From Perkinsela sp. pyNocScin1 (Eukaryota; Euglenozoa; Kinetoplastea; Prokinetoplastida; Perkinselidae): a stretch of DNA of 64,000 nt. Positions 53,925 to 63,099 of this stretch are shown piece by piece. Both the position numbers and the translations under genes were made by a program. Position 1 is the stretch's first letter, and every line of letters begins with the position of its first letter. The DNA lies in NCBI GenBank assembly GCA_964019655.1, contig CAXHTR010000008.1, positions 682,001-746,000 on the forward strand, given 5' to 3'. The notes under the pieces are model-generated. The model was not told where the DNA came from, ran no database searches, and saw only the letters and a list, made by a program, of their open reading frames with translations.

Positions 53925-56900
53925 TTAACTTCTTCGCCTGGCTCGTACCATTATCTTTAGGGTGGCGAGCGCGTCGGCCTTGAGGTCGATGTCCTTCATG
54001 CGCGCCGCCTCGCGCTTGGGGCGCTCCGGCAGATTGGCCGCGCGCTTCTGCAGCGCCGCCTCGAGCTCGTCGAGGTCCGCGCGCCACATGTCCTCGACCG
54101 ACTTCCTGTTGAGCGCGTCCACGCTCTCGCCGATCGACGCGACCTTCGCCCCCATCGCCTCCACCGACGCCTTGTTCAGCGCGCTCATGCGCTGGTTCAA
54201 CAGGTACGCATACGTCTTCTCCTTCGGGTGGGGCTCATAGCCGCGCTCGTTCAGGTACGCAGCCGCTGTCTCGCCCTCGGACGGCACCTGCAGCTTTCCA
54301 GCCAGCACTTCTTCAATAAAACGCTTCCGGTTTTTGATTGCTGTGGCCTGCCGCGTCAAAGCCTCGAGGAGCGAGGCCTTGCGCAAACCATAGTAGTGCA
54401 GGCGCGTCGTGTAAAATTCGTCGAAGAGCGCCGCTGTGCTCTCGAACTGCCTGACAGCGCTTCTGTCGAGCGAGACCAAATGCTCGCTCGACTTGGTGCC
54501 GACGAGGTGAAAAATGCTGTGCACGGCGCCGGAGCGGATCATGAGCTCGATGACCTGCGGGTGGCAGTGGACGTCGAACTCGACAAAGTGCGCGGAGTGG
54601 TGCTCGCTGAAGCGGTGCACGATGCCCTTGTGGTAGAGCCCCGTGAGGTGCGTCTTGACAGCCTGGACGCTGAAGGACGTCGGGATCTCCGTGATGCGGA
54701 TGCACGACTCGTGCATGAGGCGCCACGCGCCGATCGTCTGGTGGCCGTTCTCGGTGCGCCGGTTCGTGCCGCAGAAGCCCTCGTGGAAGGCCTCCGGCAT
54801 CGGCGCGGCGCGCCCGGCGAGGCGCTCGCGGATGACGCGGATCATGTCGAGCGCGCGGTGCGGCGGGATGCTCGTGCGGAAGCCCGTGGCGATGCCCTGG
54901 GCGCCGTTGATGAGAAGCATTGGCACGACGGGCACATAAAACTCGGGCTCTGTGACCTGGCCGTCTGTGACAGTCATCGTGAGGTTCGGCTCGTCCTCGG
55001 CGCGGAACACGAGCGGCGTGATCGGCTGGAGGCGCGTGAAGATGTAGCGCGACGCCGCGGCGTCGTCGCCGTTCTCCATGCGCGTGCCGAACTGGCCCTC
55101 GGGGTCGAGCAGCGGCAGGTTGTTCGCGCCGACGTAGTCCTGCGCCATGCGCACGATCGTCGCCGTCAGCGACGCCTCGTTCTGGTGGTACGCGCAGTGC
55201 TCCGAGACGTAGCCCGCGAGCTGCTGGACCTTGATGGAGCTCTTGAGGTCGCGGCGCAGCGCGCCAAAGAGAATCTTTCGCTGCGTCGTCTTGAGACCGT
55301 CGATTTTGTTCGGGATGGACCGCGCGCAGTCCTGCAGGGAAAACTGAATCAAAAACTTTTGCACGAAGTCGTGGTACGAGATTTTCTCTGTGTGCGTCGC
55401 GTCCAGATCGGCGGCGCCTGAGCTTGTCACAATCCACTCCCGGCGCGCCTCCGCGTTGATGCGCCCGAAGGGCATCTCGAGCGCCTTGTCGTCGTGCGCC
55501 GGGTCGTACGCGAACTCGACGGTGTTGCGCTCAATATTCGAAAAATACTCGCGCGCCTCCGCGGCGGTCGACGTGCCGAGCCCCTTGTAGTACTTCGAGC
55601 GCAGCTGCTTGGCCTTCTCCTTCGGGAGCGCGTCCATAAAGTCCGTGTACTCCTTTGTCGTATAGAAAGATTTCGAGAAGCCACGCGGGCCAGTGACCTT
55701 GACGATGGGCGTCACGAAAGATGTGAGGAAGCCCGGTTTCTGAAAGAGGTGTGGCGTGACAACCTGAAAAAGGTTGCACAGCAAGCCTTTGATGTGGAAA
55801 CCGTCGACGTCCTGGTCGGCCATGATCATGACGCGGCCGTAGCGCAGCGCAGCGTCGTCGGGCCCAGCAGCGCTCACCCCGAGAATGCGCAGGATGTTGC
55901 GGATCTCCTCACATCTCACGATTTGCGCTTTGCTGAGGCCGCGCGCGTTCAGGAGCTTGCCGCGGATCGGGAACACACCGTAGTAGTCGCGGCCGACGAC
56001 GTTGAGGCCGCTCATGGCCAGGGCCTTGGCGCTGTCGCCCTCTGTGATGATGAGCGTGCACTTCTCGGCCTCGGCAGTGCCCGCCTTCGCGGCGTCCTCG
56101 AGCTTGGGAATGCAGAGCATCTCATTCTTGCTGGCCACCGGTGCGAGCTTTTTCAGCGTGCGCCGCTGGTGGTCCTCGATGATCATCGCGCAGATCGGCG
56201 TGTCGCGCACGACGGCGGCGGCGAGCTCGTTGGTGTCGGGCAGCGAGCCGAACTCGCTCGGGCGCGAGGTGAGCTCCATTTTCTGCTGGGAGTCGAACTT
56301 GGGGTTCTCGATCTGCGCGTTCACGAACAAAAAGATGTTCTGCTTGATGTAGTCCGCGCGGACCTTGATGGCCGGGTCGGTGCGCGTGATGGCGGCGCGG
56401 ATCTCCGTGATGATCGCATCGAGGACGTAGCGCAGGTGCGTGCCGTTCTTCGAGGTGAATGTCGAGTTCACAAAGCTCACGCCGTGAAACTTCTCGTCGG
56501 CGCTCATGCCGACTGTGATCTCCCAGCGCGGGTACTTGCGGTGCACGATGCCCTCAGGCTTGATGGGGAACAGCCGCGCGTACTTCTCGAAGGACTGGAC
56601 GTCGACGACACGCTCGTTGAGGTAGACAGTTGCAGTCTCTCCCAGAATACCCGCGAGGTCGATGACGCGGCGCTGGACCATGCCGAACATCGCTGGCGTC
56701 AGGCCGTCGGGCATGTCGAGCCGCTTGTAGTCCGGTAAATAGGAAATTCGCGTGAAGCCGTCCTTCAGGCGCTCCTCGAGGGGTGTACTGCGGTAATTTT
56801 CAGTGACCTTGGGCTCGCCTGCGTCCTGCATGTTGTTGGACCAGGCCATCGAGAAGTGGCGGTTCGTGTGCGGGTCGTACGTCTCGACCTCAAAGTTCGA

Positions 56901-57398
56901 AGAGAAAATGTTCGTGAGCTTGGCGCCGTAGCCGTAGCACCCGCCGGTCGTGCGCTTGACGCTGTCGTCGTAGTTGGAGGACGTCAGGAGGTTGCCAAAG
57001 ATGAGCTGCGGGACCCACATTTTGTACTCCTCGTGCATTTTGACGGGGATGCCGCTGCCGTCGTTCTCGACGGAGATCCGCCCGGTCGACTCGTCGGCTG
57101 TGACCTTGATGTACGTCTGGCTTGCCTGGTCGCGGACCTTGTTGTCGGAGGCATTGACGAGGATCTCGTCGAAGATCTTGTAGAAGGCGGGGACGTAGGA
57201 CGTGTTTGCGAGGTGCATCGTGTTCTCCCGGGCGTCGTAGGTCCACCAGGCTTCATGGACCTTGTGCGTCTGGCCGACGTACATCTCGGGGCGCTTGATG
57301 ATGTGCTCGCGCTGATTCATCTTGCGGTACGTTTTCTCGACGGAGGTGCGCAGGAGCTGCGTCGCGCTGGCGTGCAGCATGCACCGTGATCGAAGCAT
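53925..57398 (-). CDS. DNA topoisomerase II, mitochondrial type
   Basis: 1157 residues. Type IIA topoisomerase that passes one duplex through another, using ATP. The N-terminus MLRSRCMLHASATQLLRT precedes the conserved ATPase domain (YVGQTHKVHEAWWTYD, VENDGSGIPVKMHEEY, TTGGCYGYGAKLTNIFS) and is basic and acid-free, as for mitochondrial import. TOPRIM motifs: ITEGDSAKALAMSG (about 450) and DQDVDGFHIKGL (about 528). The active-site tyrosine is in SRYIFTRLQPIT (about 783). The C-terminal domain after the gate is short, unlike nuclear topoisomerase II. Kinetoplastids have a dedicated mitochondrial topoisomerase II that decatenates kDNA; length and presequence fit that one. An AG acceptor lies seven bases before the ATG. 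Confidence 0.93.
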   Translation of the reverse strand: MLRSRCMLHASATQLLRTSVEKTYRKMNQREHIIKRPEMYVGQTHKVHEAWWTYDARENTMHLANTSYVPAFYKIFDEILVNASDNKVRDQASQTYIKVTADESTGRISVENDGSGIPVKMHEEYKMWVPQLIFGNLLTSSNYDDSVKRTTGGCYGYGAKLTNIFSSNFEVETYDPHTNRHFSMAWSNNMQDAGEPKVTENYRSTPLEERLKDGFTRISYLPDYKRLDMPDGLTPAMFGMVQRRVIDLAGILGETATVYLNERVVDVQSFEKYARLFPIKPEGIVHRKYPRWEITVGMSADEKFHGVSFVNSTFTSKNGTHLRYVLDAIITEIRAAITRTDPAIKVRADYIKQNIFLFVNAQIENPKFDSQQKMELTSRPSEFGSLPDTNELAAAVVRDTPICAMIIEDHQRRTLKKLAPVASKNEMLCIPKLEDAAKAGTAEAEKCTLIITEGDSAKALAMSGLNVVGRDYYGVFPIRGKLLNARGLSKAQIVRCEEIRNILRILGVSAAGPDDAALRYGRVMIMADQDVDGFHIKGLLCNLFQVVTPHLFQKPGFLTSFVTPIVKVTGPRGFSKSFYTTKEYTDFMDALPKEKAKQLRSKYYKGLGTSTAAEAREYFSNIERNTVEFAYDPAHDDKALEMPFGRINAEARREWIVTSSGAADLDATHTEKISYHDFVQKFLIQFSLQDCARSIPNKIDGLKTTQRKILFGALRRDLKSSIKVQQLAGYVSEHCAYHQNEASLTATIVRMAQDYVGANNLPLLDPEGQFGTRMENGDDAAASRYIFTRLQPITPLVFRAEDEPNLTMTVTDGQVTEPEFYVPVVPMLLINGAQGIATGFRTSIPPHRALDMIRVIRERLAGRAAPMPEAFHEGFCGTNRRTENGHQTIGAWRLMHESCIRITEIPTSFSVQAVKTHLTGLYHKGIVHRFSEHHSAHFVEFDVHCHPQVIELMIRSGAVHSIFHLVGTKSSEHLVSLDRSAVRQFESTAALFDEFYTTRLHYYGLRKASLLEALTRQATAIKNRKRFIEEVLAGKLQVPSEGETAAAYLNERGYEPHPKEKTYAYLLNQRMSALNKASVEAMGAKVASIGESVDALNRKSVEDMWRADLDELEAALQKRAANLPERPKREAARMKDIDLKADALATLKIMVRARRRS

Positions 57399-57759
57399 TG
57401 GAAGCTGAAGAATAAGAATGGAATAAAGGAGAATGTGATGTGAATGCGTGGTACAGGGGTCGGTACTTTGAGACGGAAAAGTAAAGCAGTTCCGAAAGTT
57501 TGTCTAAGGGAATGTTACGACACATGGGAAAAGATCGCTACTACTTTGGACAAGGTCGGCCTAAATCCGCTGAGTATTTGTAATAGACTCATAAAGTGAC
57601 ATTTTTGGTGCCAAAAATGTTTTCTAGATTTTTTCACAAAATAATTTCCGTGCACACATCATACCTATTCATTGAAGAGCAGCAGGTCAAGAAACCCTAA
57701 TTGATTGTCCAGGGTAGTGAACCCTTCCAGAGCTACAACCATCACTTTCATTCTACCTC
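57399..57759. other. Intergenic 361 bp, no gene seen
   Basis: AT-rich spacer. The minus strand beside 57398 holds the topoisomerase acceptor (TTCTTCAG, AG at 57405-57406). A CAGGGTAGTGAACCC near 57710 resembles a hAT terminus but has no partner. Confidence 0.5.
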
Positions 57760-58425
57760 TTACTTTTTCGATTTCTTTTTGTCCTGCTTTAAAGGTGCTT
57801 GCACCTTGACATCACCACCCCTATCGCGTCCCTTCTCGCTTCTTTCTTTACCCGACTGGCCCCGCTCATTCTTCGACTGAAACGCCGCAACGCTACTGAG
57901 CCACTTGTGCATGCACTTTGGGTCTCGTGTTCGAATGATCTTGTCCGCGGCTTTATCGATCTGTGCCAGAAATCTATCGAATGCGTCCTTTTCTATAAGC
58001 GCTTCAATTTTTTGCGTCCACAGCCGCTCGTTGATGCGGTCTTGCCGCGTGAATAGCGAGAAGGCGTCCGCTTCATGGATTTCGGAAGTGCGGGCGAGAA
58101 GCACCTCAACTGCGGCTTTAATGTGGTCTTTACTGAGCTGTGGTTGCTTTAGTACCTGGTAGCTTGACTCCAGCTGTTGCGCTTGCTGCTTCGTACGAAT
58201 TCGGTCGAGAACGGCAGCTTTTTCTTCAAACACTTTCTGTTGCTGCGTGTCAAGTCTGTTGAACTCTGCCTCTAAGTTCTGCATTATTTTTGTCGCACAC
58301 CTCAGCTTACTGACACCATTTTTTGGCATTTTAGTCACCGCTTTCAATTGCGCGTTGAATTTGTCATCTATGAACACATCGAGTGGGGTCAGTGCAGGTG
58401 CAAGTCTTTGTAACGAGCTGTGCAT
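57760..58425 (-). CDS. HMG-box/KAP-like basic protein, probably mitochondrial
   Basis: 221 residues. N-terminal MHSSLQRLAPALTPLDV could be a short presequence. Residues about 45-80 (MQNLEAEFNRLDTQQQKVFE then EKAAVLDRIR) resemble the last helices of an HMG box, a DNA-bending fold found in kinetoplast-associated proteins (KAPs). The C-terminus is very lysine-rich (KQDKKKSKK), as in many DNA-binding proteins. It follows the mitochondrial-type topoisomerase II gene in the same block. The HMG reading is weak, as the conserved Trp of helix 2 is not visible. Confidence 0.5.
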   Translation of the reverse strand: MHSSLQRLAPALTPLDVFIDDKFNAQLKAVTKMPKNGVSKLRCATKIMQNLEAEFNRLDTQQQKVFEEKAAVLDRIRTKQQAQQLESSYQVLKQPQLSKDHIKAAVEVLLARTSEIHEADAFSLFTRQDRINERLWTQKIEALIEKDAFDRFLAQIDKAADKIIRTRDPKCMHKWLSSVAAFQSKNERGQSGKERSEKGRDRGGDVKVQAPLKQDKKKSKK

Positions 58426-58682
58426 GCTCTACCTCGCATAGTATTATTATGACCAAAGAATATGAAAATATTTGATCTCATCTACCAGATTAATGGATAA
58501 GAGAAACGGGTTAGCTGCCCTCTTAACCAGGCTTTCAGCAAAATTTTAGGATACGTATCATTTCGTGTGATATTCAAGGTGAGAAGCGGTCAGGACCGTC
58601 AAAGAAAACACGATGAATGATTGTAAAATTTATGTATGCATGTGTACACGAAAATCAGTCAGCGCAGCACCCAATCTCAATC

Positions 58683-59609
58683 TTAACAAAGATATATAGA
58701 ATCGACAAAACCATTTTTATCCTTTGAGCACTCGACTTCGTTGCCATTCTCATCAACAACGGCCTCTATTCTATTTTCCGCAATCGTGACATTCTCATAC
58801 ATGCTCGAGTGCACTACTGCTGTTCCCGTAAAAGCGTTTCCGCTAACGTTAATACCCTCTTGGTCAGCCAACTTACCGATGCGCAAATTTCCACTCATTT
58901 GATTTTCGCTCATTTCTATGACATCTTTGCACTCTGGGAGATTTTCATAGACAAAAGTTCCATTGAATTTGCAGTGATTTGCGTACAGCTCAGTCAACGA
59001 GTCCGAAATCTTTGCCTCACAGATTTTTCCGCTGAACTCGTTGTAACTGATGTCAATCACTTTCAGCGAGGCTGGTAGATTGGAGAGCGACACACTGCCA
59101 TAAAAATTATTAAACGCGATGTTGAGCGATCGCAGGCGCTCAGGCAGCGTTGTTAAGTCAGCAGTACCTGAAAATTTATTCTCTGAGAGGTCACATATCT
59201 CCAGGGCTGGTGGCATTGCACAGAAATCGATTGTGCCGAACATAGTCTGAATGCCTGAGAAGTCAACGTCGATGAGGTCTCTTGGCAGAAGGGCAACTGG
59301 GACTGTTCCTTCAATATTCGACCGCCTTGCTTCAAGTAACGTTACCGACTCGGGAAGGAACTCAAAGGCAACCGTCCCATGTGCACCGTAAGGAATTTCG
59401 AATCTATCAACATTGCTACAATCATCACCCAAGTGCACACCATCCCACCTTTTATATTCGAGGTAGTTCCCGCTGGCATCTTTGTAACTTTTCTTTACTT
59501 CATCGCTCAGGCCGTCAATGAGAAGCTCCATGCGCATTTGGTTGTCGAGCATCGTCAGGTCGATGCGGCCAAGGGCGTAATCGTGAGCGTAAATAAGAAG
59601 ATTGTGCAT
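58683..59609 (-). CDS. Leucine-rich-repeat protein
   Basis: 308 residues. It opens MHNLLIYAHDYALGRIDLTM, then the cluster's shared N-terminal block (LDNQMRMELLIDGL, then DASGNYLEYKRWDGVHLGDD). About eight LRRs follow, e.g. LPERLRSLNIAFNNFYGSVS and LPASLKVIDISYNEFSGKIC. The C-terminal repeats are irregular and acidic, unlike the basic tails of the 48-53 kb members. AT-rich. It is separated from the main cluster by the topoisomerase and KAP-like genes. Confidence 0.8.
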   Translation of the reverse strand: MHNLLIYAHDYALGRIDLTMLDNQMRMELLIDGLSDEVKKSYKDASGNYLEYKRWDGVHLGDDCSNVDRFEIPYGAHGTVAFEFLPESVTLLEARRSNIEGTVPVALLPRDLIDVDFSGIQTMFGTIDFCAMPPALEICDLSENKFSGTADLTTLPERLRSLNIAFNNFYGSVSLSNLPASLKVIDISYNEFSGKICEAKISDSLTELYANHCKFNGTFVYENLPECKDVIEMSENQMSGNLRIGKLADQEGINVSGNAFTGTAVVHSSMYENVTIAENRIEAVVDENGNEVECSKDKNGFVDSIYLC

Positions 59610-59985
59610 CGTCGTAGTCGCTAAAGAAGAAATTGGATTTGCATGTATACTGCAGTGGAAAAAAATCTTGATGATATCAGCGCACGGGTTTCAGAAGATT
59701 GATATTTTCTAACCCTTTTACCAACCCATATATGTCCAATTTCAATGGTAAAGCGTACAATCTAAAAAGGTTTCCATACATGCACATATACATATGTATA
59801 TGTAAACATGAATGTTTTGCTTACGATGTGCTTTTAGCCCTTTAATCATGTCTTTTGAATTCTTCAGAGTGTGAAATTCCACCACCAAATAGAAAGATTG
59901 ACGCTGCCATATTCCCTTTCAAGAAAATTTTTCTTCGATGTATTTTCAAAAAGGACCTTTTCCCGACAAGTGGATAATTTCCCAA
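59610..59985. other. Intergenic 376 bp, no gene seen
   Basis: AT-rich spacer containing a perfect 20-bp palindrome (59784-59803). No frame with start context. Confidence 0.5.
59784..59803. repeat. Perfect 20-bp palindrome
   Basis: ACATATACATATGTATATGT is its own reverse complement. It lies in AT-rich intergenic DNA and could be chance or a cruciform/hairpin in RNA. Confidence 0.7.
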
Positions 59986-60795
59986 TCAATTCACATTCGG
60001 CTCTATACTGGCTGGAATAAGATACCTTGCTGCTGGCAGCGCACGTGTTACAAAATCCTCGTACACGCTCGTAAACAATCTGTCTGTGTGACAAAATCCA
60101 CTGTACCTCTCCTCTATGCTAGCCAGATGCTGCAAAGCAGTAAGAGAAAACCCCTTTGTCACTGCTGGCTGATTGCACATGGAAATCGCTCCGTCGAAGG
60201 AGCGTGTAGGATTTCTGTGAAGGATAGAATTCAATTCTTCTGATACTTGCACGCATTCTGTTGACATGTTTGAAGAATTCATCTCATACTCCGCACATGA
60301 GGCCAAAGAGCGGTTCCAGAGCGTTTCAAAAGTGAGCGCAAAGTCATTGATAAGGAGTGCAGGCATGCTATGCTGCGTTTCGATGCCCCACTTGCGGAGC
60401 GCATCCTGGACGAAAGGATGGAGTGCGTTTCGGAGATCAGTGCTCTTGTCCTGCCCCTTTTTCGTAAAAATTTCCTCCGGTCCAACTACCTGCAGCGCCG
60501 CCATGGATGTCTGAACACTATCAGGTACAGATATTTCTTTAAATAGAAATTTTCGGGCACTCACCTCCTCGAAGTAGAATAAAGCCCATAGCACACGCAG
60601 AATGTCTCCGCGAAGACCCCGGGACAAAGCAATGGCCTTGTGCAACTTGGCTCGCTCTTCCAGTCCCCGGGCTGCGAATTCTTCGGGGAAGAGCTTTGGG
60701 TTCTCCCAGACAACCATTCGTTGCACCTCTTCGTCAGTTTTTTCCCGAAATCGGACTGGCGGCGGAAGTGCTATTCGCTCAGGGGCATGGGACAT
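59986..60795 (-). CDS. Unidentified protein, 269 residues
   Basis: Start ATG 60795 (MSHAPERIALPPPVRFREK). Mostly helical with several conserved-looking aromatic segments (MVVWENPKLFPEEF, VLWALFYFEEVSARKFLF, ALRKWGIETQHSMPALLIND). No presequence, membrane segment or known motif. Function unknown. Confidence 0.65.
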   Translation of the reverse strand: MSHAPERIALPPPVRFREKTDEEVQRMVVWENPKLFPEEFAARGLEERAKLHKAIALSRGLRGDILRVLWALFYFEEVSARKFLFKEISVPDSVQTSMAALQVVGPEEIFTKKGQDKSTDLRNALHPFVQDALRKWGIETQHSMPALLINDFALTFETLWNRSLASCAEYEMNSSNMSTECVQVSEELNSILHRNPTRSFDGAISMCNQPAVTKGFSLTALQHLASIEERYSGFCHTDRLFTSVYEDFVTRALPAARYLIPASIEPNVN

Positions 60796-60877
60796 AGCGC
60801 ATGTGAATAAGTAATAGTAATTCCATGGAAAATATGAAATGATATAAGCAGTCTAAAATGACACCAACGACAACAAT

Positions 60878-61792
60878 TTACTCCGAGTCCTCGTCACCGA
60901 CGAAACCGATCTCATCCACAGGACCCTTCTCCTGCGGGCACTCGGCCATTATCTTGAGACACTGGGCGGTGTACGTTGCCTTCATCCATTCGGCAAAGGC
61001 TTCGATCTCAGTAAAAGCGATAGACTCAGCGACTGAAACAGACTGCGTGCACACCTTGGGGTCCTGCTGCGGGTCTATAGCAGTCAGTGGTAGCTCCAGC
61101 GCTTCATAAATATCGCGCGGGCACGTGTCGAACACCATCGAGAGAATCGACTCGCCTGTGATATCGTGTGCGATGGTGCTGGAGTGGATGTGTAGGCCGC
61201 TCGTGCTCGTCGCATACTTTTCTGCCAAAGCCGCGAAGTGCTTCTTGGATGGGTTCACGAGGACACAAGCTTCGCCCGAAGTATCATTGCCTGCGTCCTG
61301 CTTTATGACTACGATCGACTGTGGGATGAGCGTGGTGACACACTCCACACCGGAGGCAATGAGCGCCAGCGAGCACCCGCACAGGATGGTTGCGAGTAAA
61401 TTTTCGCCGGCGTGCATGATATGGACGCCGAAGGCGAACGTGCATCGCTTGTACATTGTGTGGTCGATGACGGAAGCGAATGCGTTCTGGATGGTGGTAG
61501 CGAGGTCCGCGTGGTTCTGGGCTCGAACGTTCTTCCTGATCGTCGCAAGGAGCTTTCCGGACGCCCCGGCGGGGGGCTCACCCGCATCGCAAGTGATGGA
61601 CGCGATGATGGATGCGCGCTCGTAAGAGGCGTAGAACTTATCGTACGTGGGGCCCGTGAGCGTCACGTGAACCTTTGACGAGTAGTGTGTGAGGAACAGC
61701 GCAGCGGACCCTGGGTTGGACGGGCAGAACTCGACGGTGTGCGACGCATGGTAGCTATCCTTGATAATACGGGGTGTGGGCTCAGTGTCCAT
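60878..61792 (-). CDS. RRP46: Exosome core subunit RRP46-like (RNase PH fold)
   Basis: 304 residues. RNase PH-like pattern: GSAALFLTHYSSKVHVTLTG (strand where the family has GDTxVLAAVYGP), then TIQNAFASVIDH, TFAFGVHIMHAGENLLATIL with CGCSLALIASGV (family VxVLxDAGSLLAxCLNAAxLALxDAGV) and CVLVNPSKK (family lDPt..E). It lacks catalytic residues of bacterial RNase PH, as expected for eukaryotic ring subunits. RRP46 fits best; MTR3 and RRP41 are alternatives. Partner of RRP42 (41771). Confidence 0.65.
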   Translation of the reverse strand: MDTEPTPRIIKDSYHASHTVEFCPSNPGSAALFLTHYSSKVHVTLTGPTYDKFYASYERASIIASITCDAGEPPAGASGKLLATIRKNVRAQNHADLATTIQNAFASVIDHTMYKRCTFAFGVHIMHAGENLLATILCGCSLALIASGVECVTTLIPQSIVVIKQDAGNDTSGEACVLVNPSKKHFAALAEKYATSTSGLHIHSSTIAHDITGESILSMVFDTCPRDIYEALELPLTAIDPQQDPKVCTQSVSVAESIAFTEIEAFAEWMKATYTAQCLKIMAECPQEKGPVDEIGFVGDEDSE

Positions 61793-62205
61793 TTCACTGC
61801 ATACGTAGGAGAAGAAGAAAGCTGAGAAAAAGTGTGTAAATTAGAAATCATTAGAATTGAGATAACTTTCACTATCTTGGTAGAAAGCACAAATGTGCTT
61901 TGGTTTTAAAGCGCTCAGACTGTTAAGGATTTTAGTTATCATGATGACTCAAAAAGACTCATCGTGTAATCATCATAGCAGGAAAAAACTGTCGTGTCAA
62001 AGTAAAGATATCCAAAAATTAGAAATCTTTAACTATGAAAAAGTTTGTGATGCGCATTTGATATCAGAAAGAATTTTGAGAGAAAAGTTGACAAATCATC
62101 TGATCAGCAGCATCAAACTCTTTTTACAAATTACATGAACACACATGAACCATGACTGACCCTTGGACACTGAACTCTGGTAAACCTTGCTTTTCATCTA
62201 CCAAT
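61793..62205. other. Intergenic 413 bp, no gene accepted
   Basis: AT-rich spacer. A plus-strand frame of 81 codons (61893-62138) opposes the local gene direction and has neither acceptor nor similarity. The minus strand beside 61792 has TGCAG three bases before the RRP46-like ATG. Confidence 0.5.
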
Positions 62206-62991
62206 CTAAGCGAAAATATTAATTTTCTTCGCCTTACGAATCTTTGTCTGTCGTTTGACGACGACACTGCCGTCAGCGGACTGCGTAACGGTCTCGCCCA
62301 TGTCCTGCACGCCCTCCCACTCGTCTTCCACAGGGAGGAGCTCCTCCGGCGTCTCCGGGTGGTTGCGGTACATGTACTCGAAGGAGTACTTCCAGGGCTC
62401 CTCCTCCCACTCGTTCTTGAGCAGAATTTTGTTTCGCTCCTCGATGTCGCGCGGGATCTCCTCGTGGATGTGGTGGTTCACCGGCTGCAGGCCGAGGAGC
62501 TTATAGTTCTCCACCGTCGCGTACAGCGCGAGCCGCCGGGGGTGGAGCTCCGTGCGCATGACGAGGTGGTCGACCCAGACCGTATCGTGCTTGCTGCCCA
62601 GCGGCAGCTTGTTTGCTGTGTTCATGATCTTGGCCAGCAGGATCACAGGGATCTTCATCTGCGTCTTCGGGGGCGCCTGCCCGATCTCATTGAGGGCCCG
62701 GTACTTGAGGGGGTCCTTGTACGCCTTGGGCAGAAACCGCGCGTCGTAGTCCTCTGGCGTGATCTCGCTGTAGGGATAGCGCGAGCGCGCCTCGAGCATG
62801 CGCTCCGCGTATGTCGTCACTGCGTATCGCTTCCACAGGGGTACGCTGCACATGCGGTGTGAGTAGCGAATGCTCACGCCACCTGGGCCACCTGTCTCAG
62901 CGGGCACGGGCGGTGGCACTGTTATCTTGTTGTCCCCTGGGATCGGAGGGATGTAATTGAGCTCCCGAAAGTGTCGTGTCCTGCGGTACAT
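62206..62991 (-). CDS. Probable mitochondrial protein, family unrecognised
   Basis: 261 residues. MYRRTRHFRELNYIPPIPGD is basic and may be a presequence. The body has many Arg, Pro and aromatic residues and few hydrophobic helices, with a stretch DTVWVDHLVMRTELHPRRLA in the middle and a Lys/Arg-rich end (KRQTKIRKAKKINIF). This composition is like mitoribosomal proteins of kinetoplastids, but I cannot assign one. Acceptor TTCTTAG lies 13 bases before the ATG. Confidence 0.65.
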   Translation of the reverse strand: MYRRTRHFRELNYIPPIPGDNKITVPPPVPAETGGPGGVSIRYSHRMCSVPLWKRYAVTTYAERMLEARSRYPYSEITPEDYDARFLPKAYKDPLKYRALNEIGQAPPKTQMKIPVILLAKIMNTANKLPLGSKHDTVWVDHLVMRTELHPRRLALYATVENYKLLGLQPVNHHIHEEIPRDIEERNKILLKNEWEEEPWKYSFEYMYRNHPETPEELLPVEDEWEGVQDMGETVTQSADGSVVVKRQTKIRKAKKINIFA

Positions 62992-63099
62992 GAAAAAAGT
63001 ACTAAGAAATTGGAAAAGGGGGTTGAAAGTGGCCTTTGAGCTACATCATTGACATTGTGGAAGACTTGTAATTACACAGGTTGGCGCAAAAGTTGGTCA

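Noticed and set aside
53527-53928. 133-codon plus-strand frame before topoisomerase II
   Set aside because: Low-complexity pyrimidine-rich DNA giving Leu/Ser/Tyr-rich translation; no start context.
54228-56738. Plus-strand frames of 397 and 414 codons opposite topoisomerase II
   Set aside because: Antisense shadows of a strongly conserved, GC-rich gene; no acceptor, no motif, and against the local gene direction.
57695-57735. CAGGGTAGTGAACCC as the end of a second hAT-like element
   Set aside because: No inverted partner and no 8-bp duplication in the neighbourhood.
61893-62138. 81-codon plus-strand frame
   Set aside because: Opposes the gene direction, AT-rich, no acceptor and no recognisable feature.
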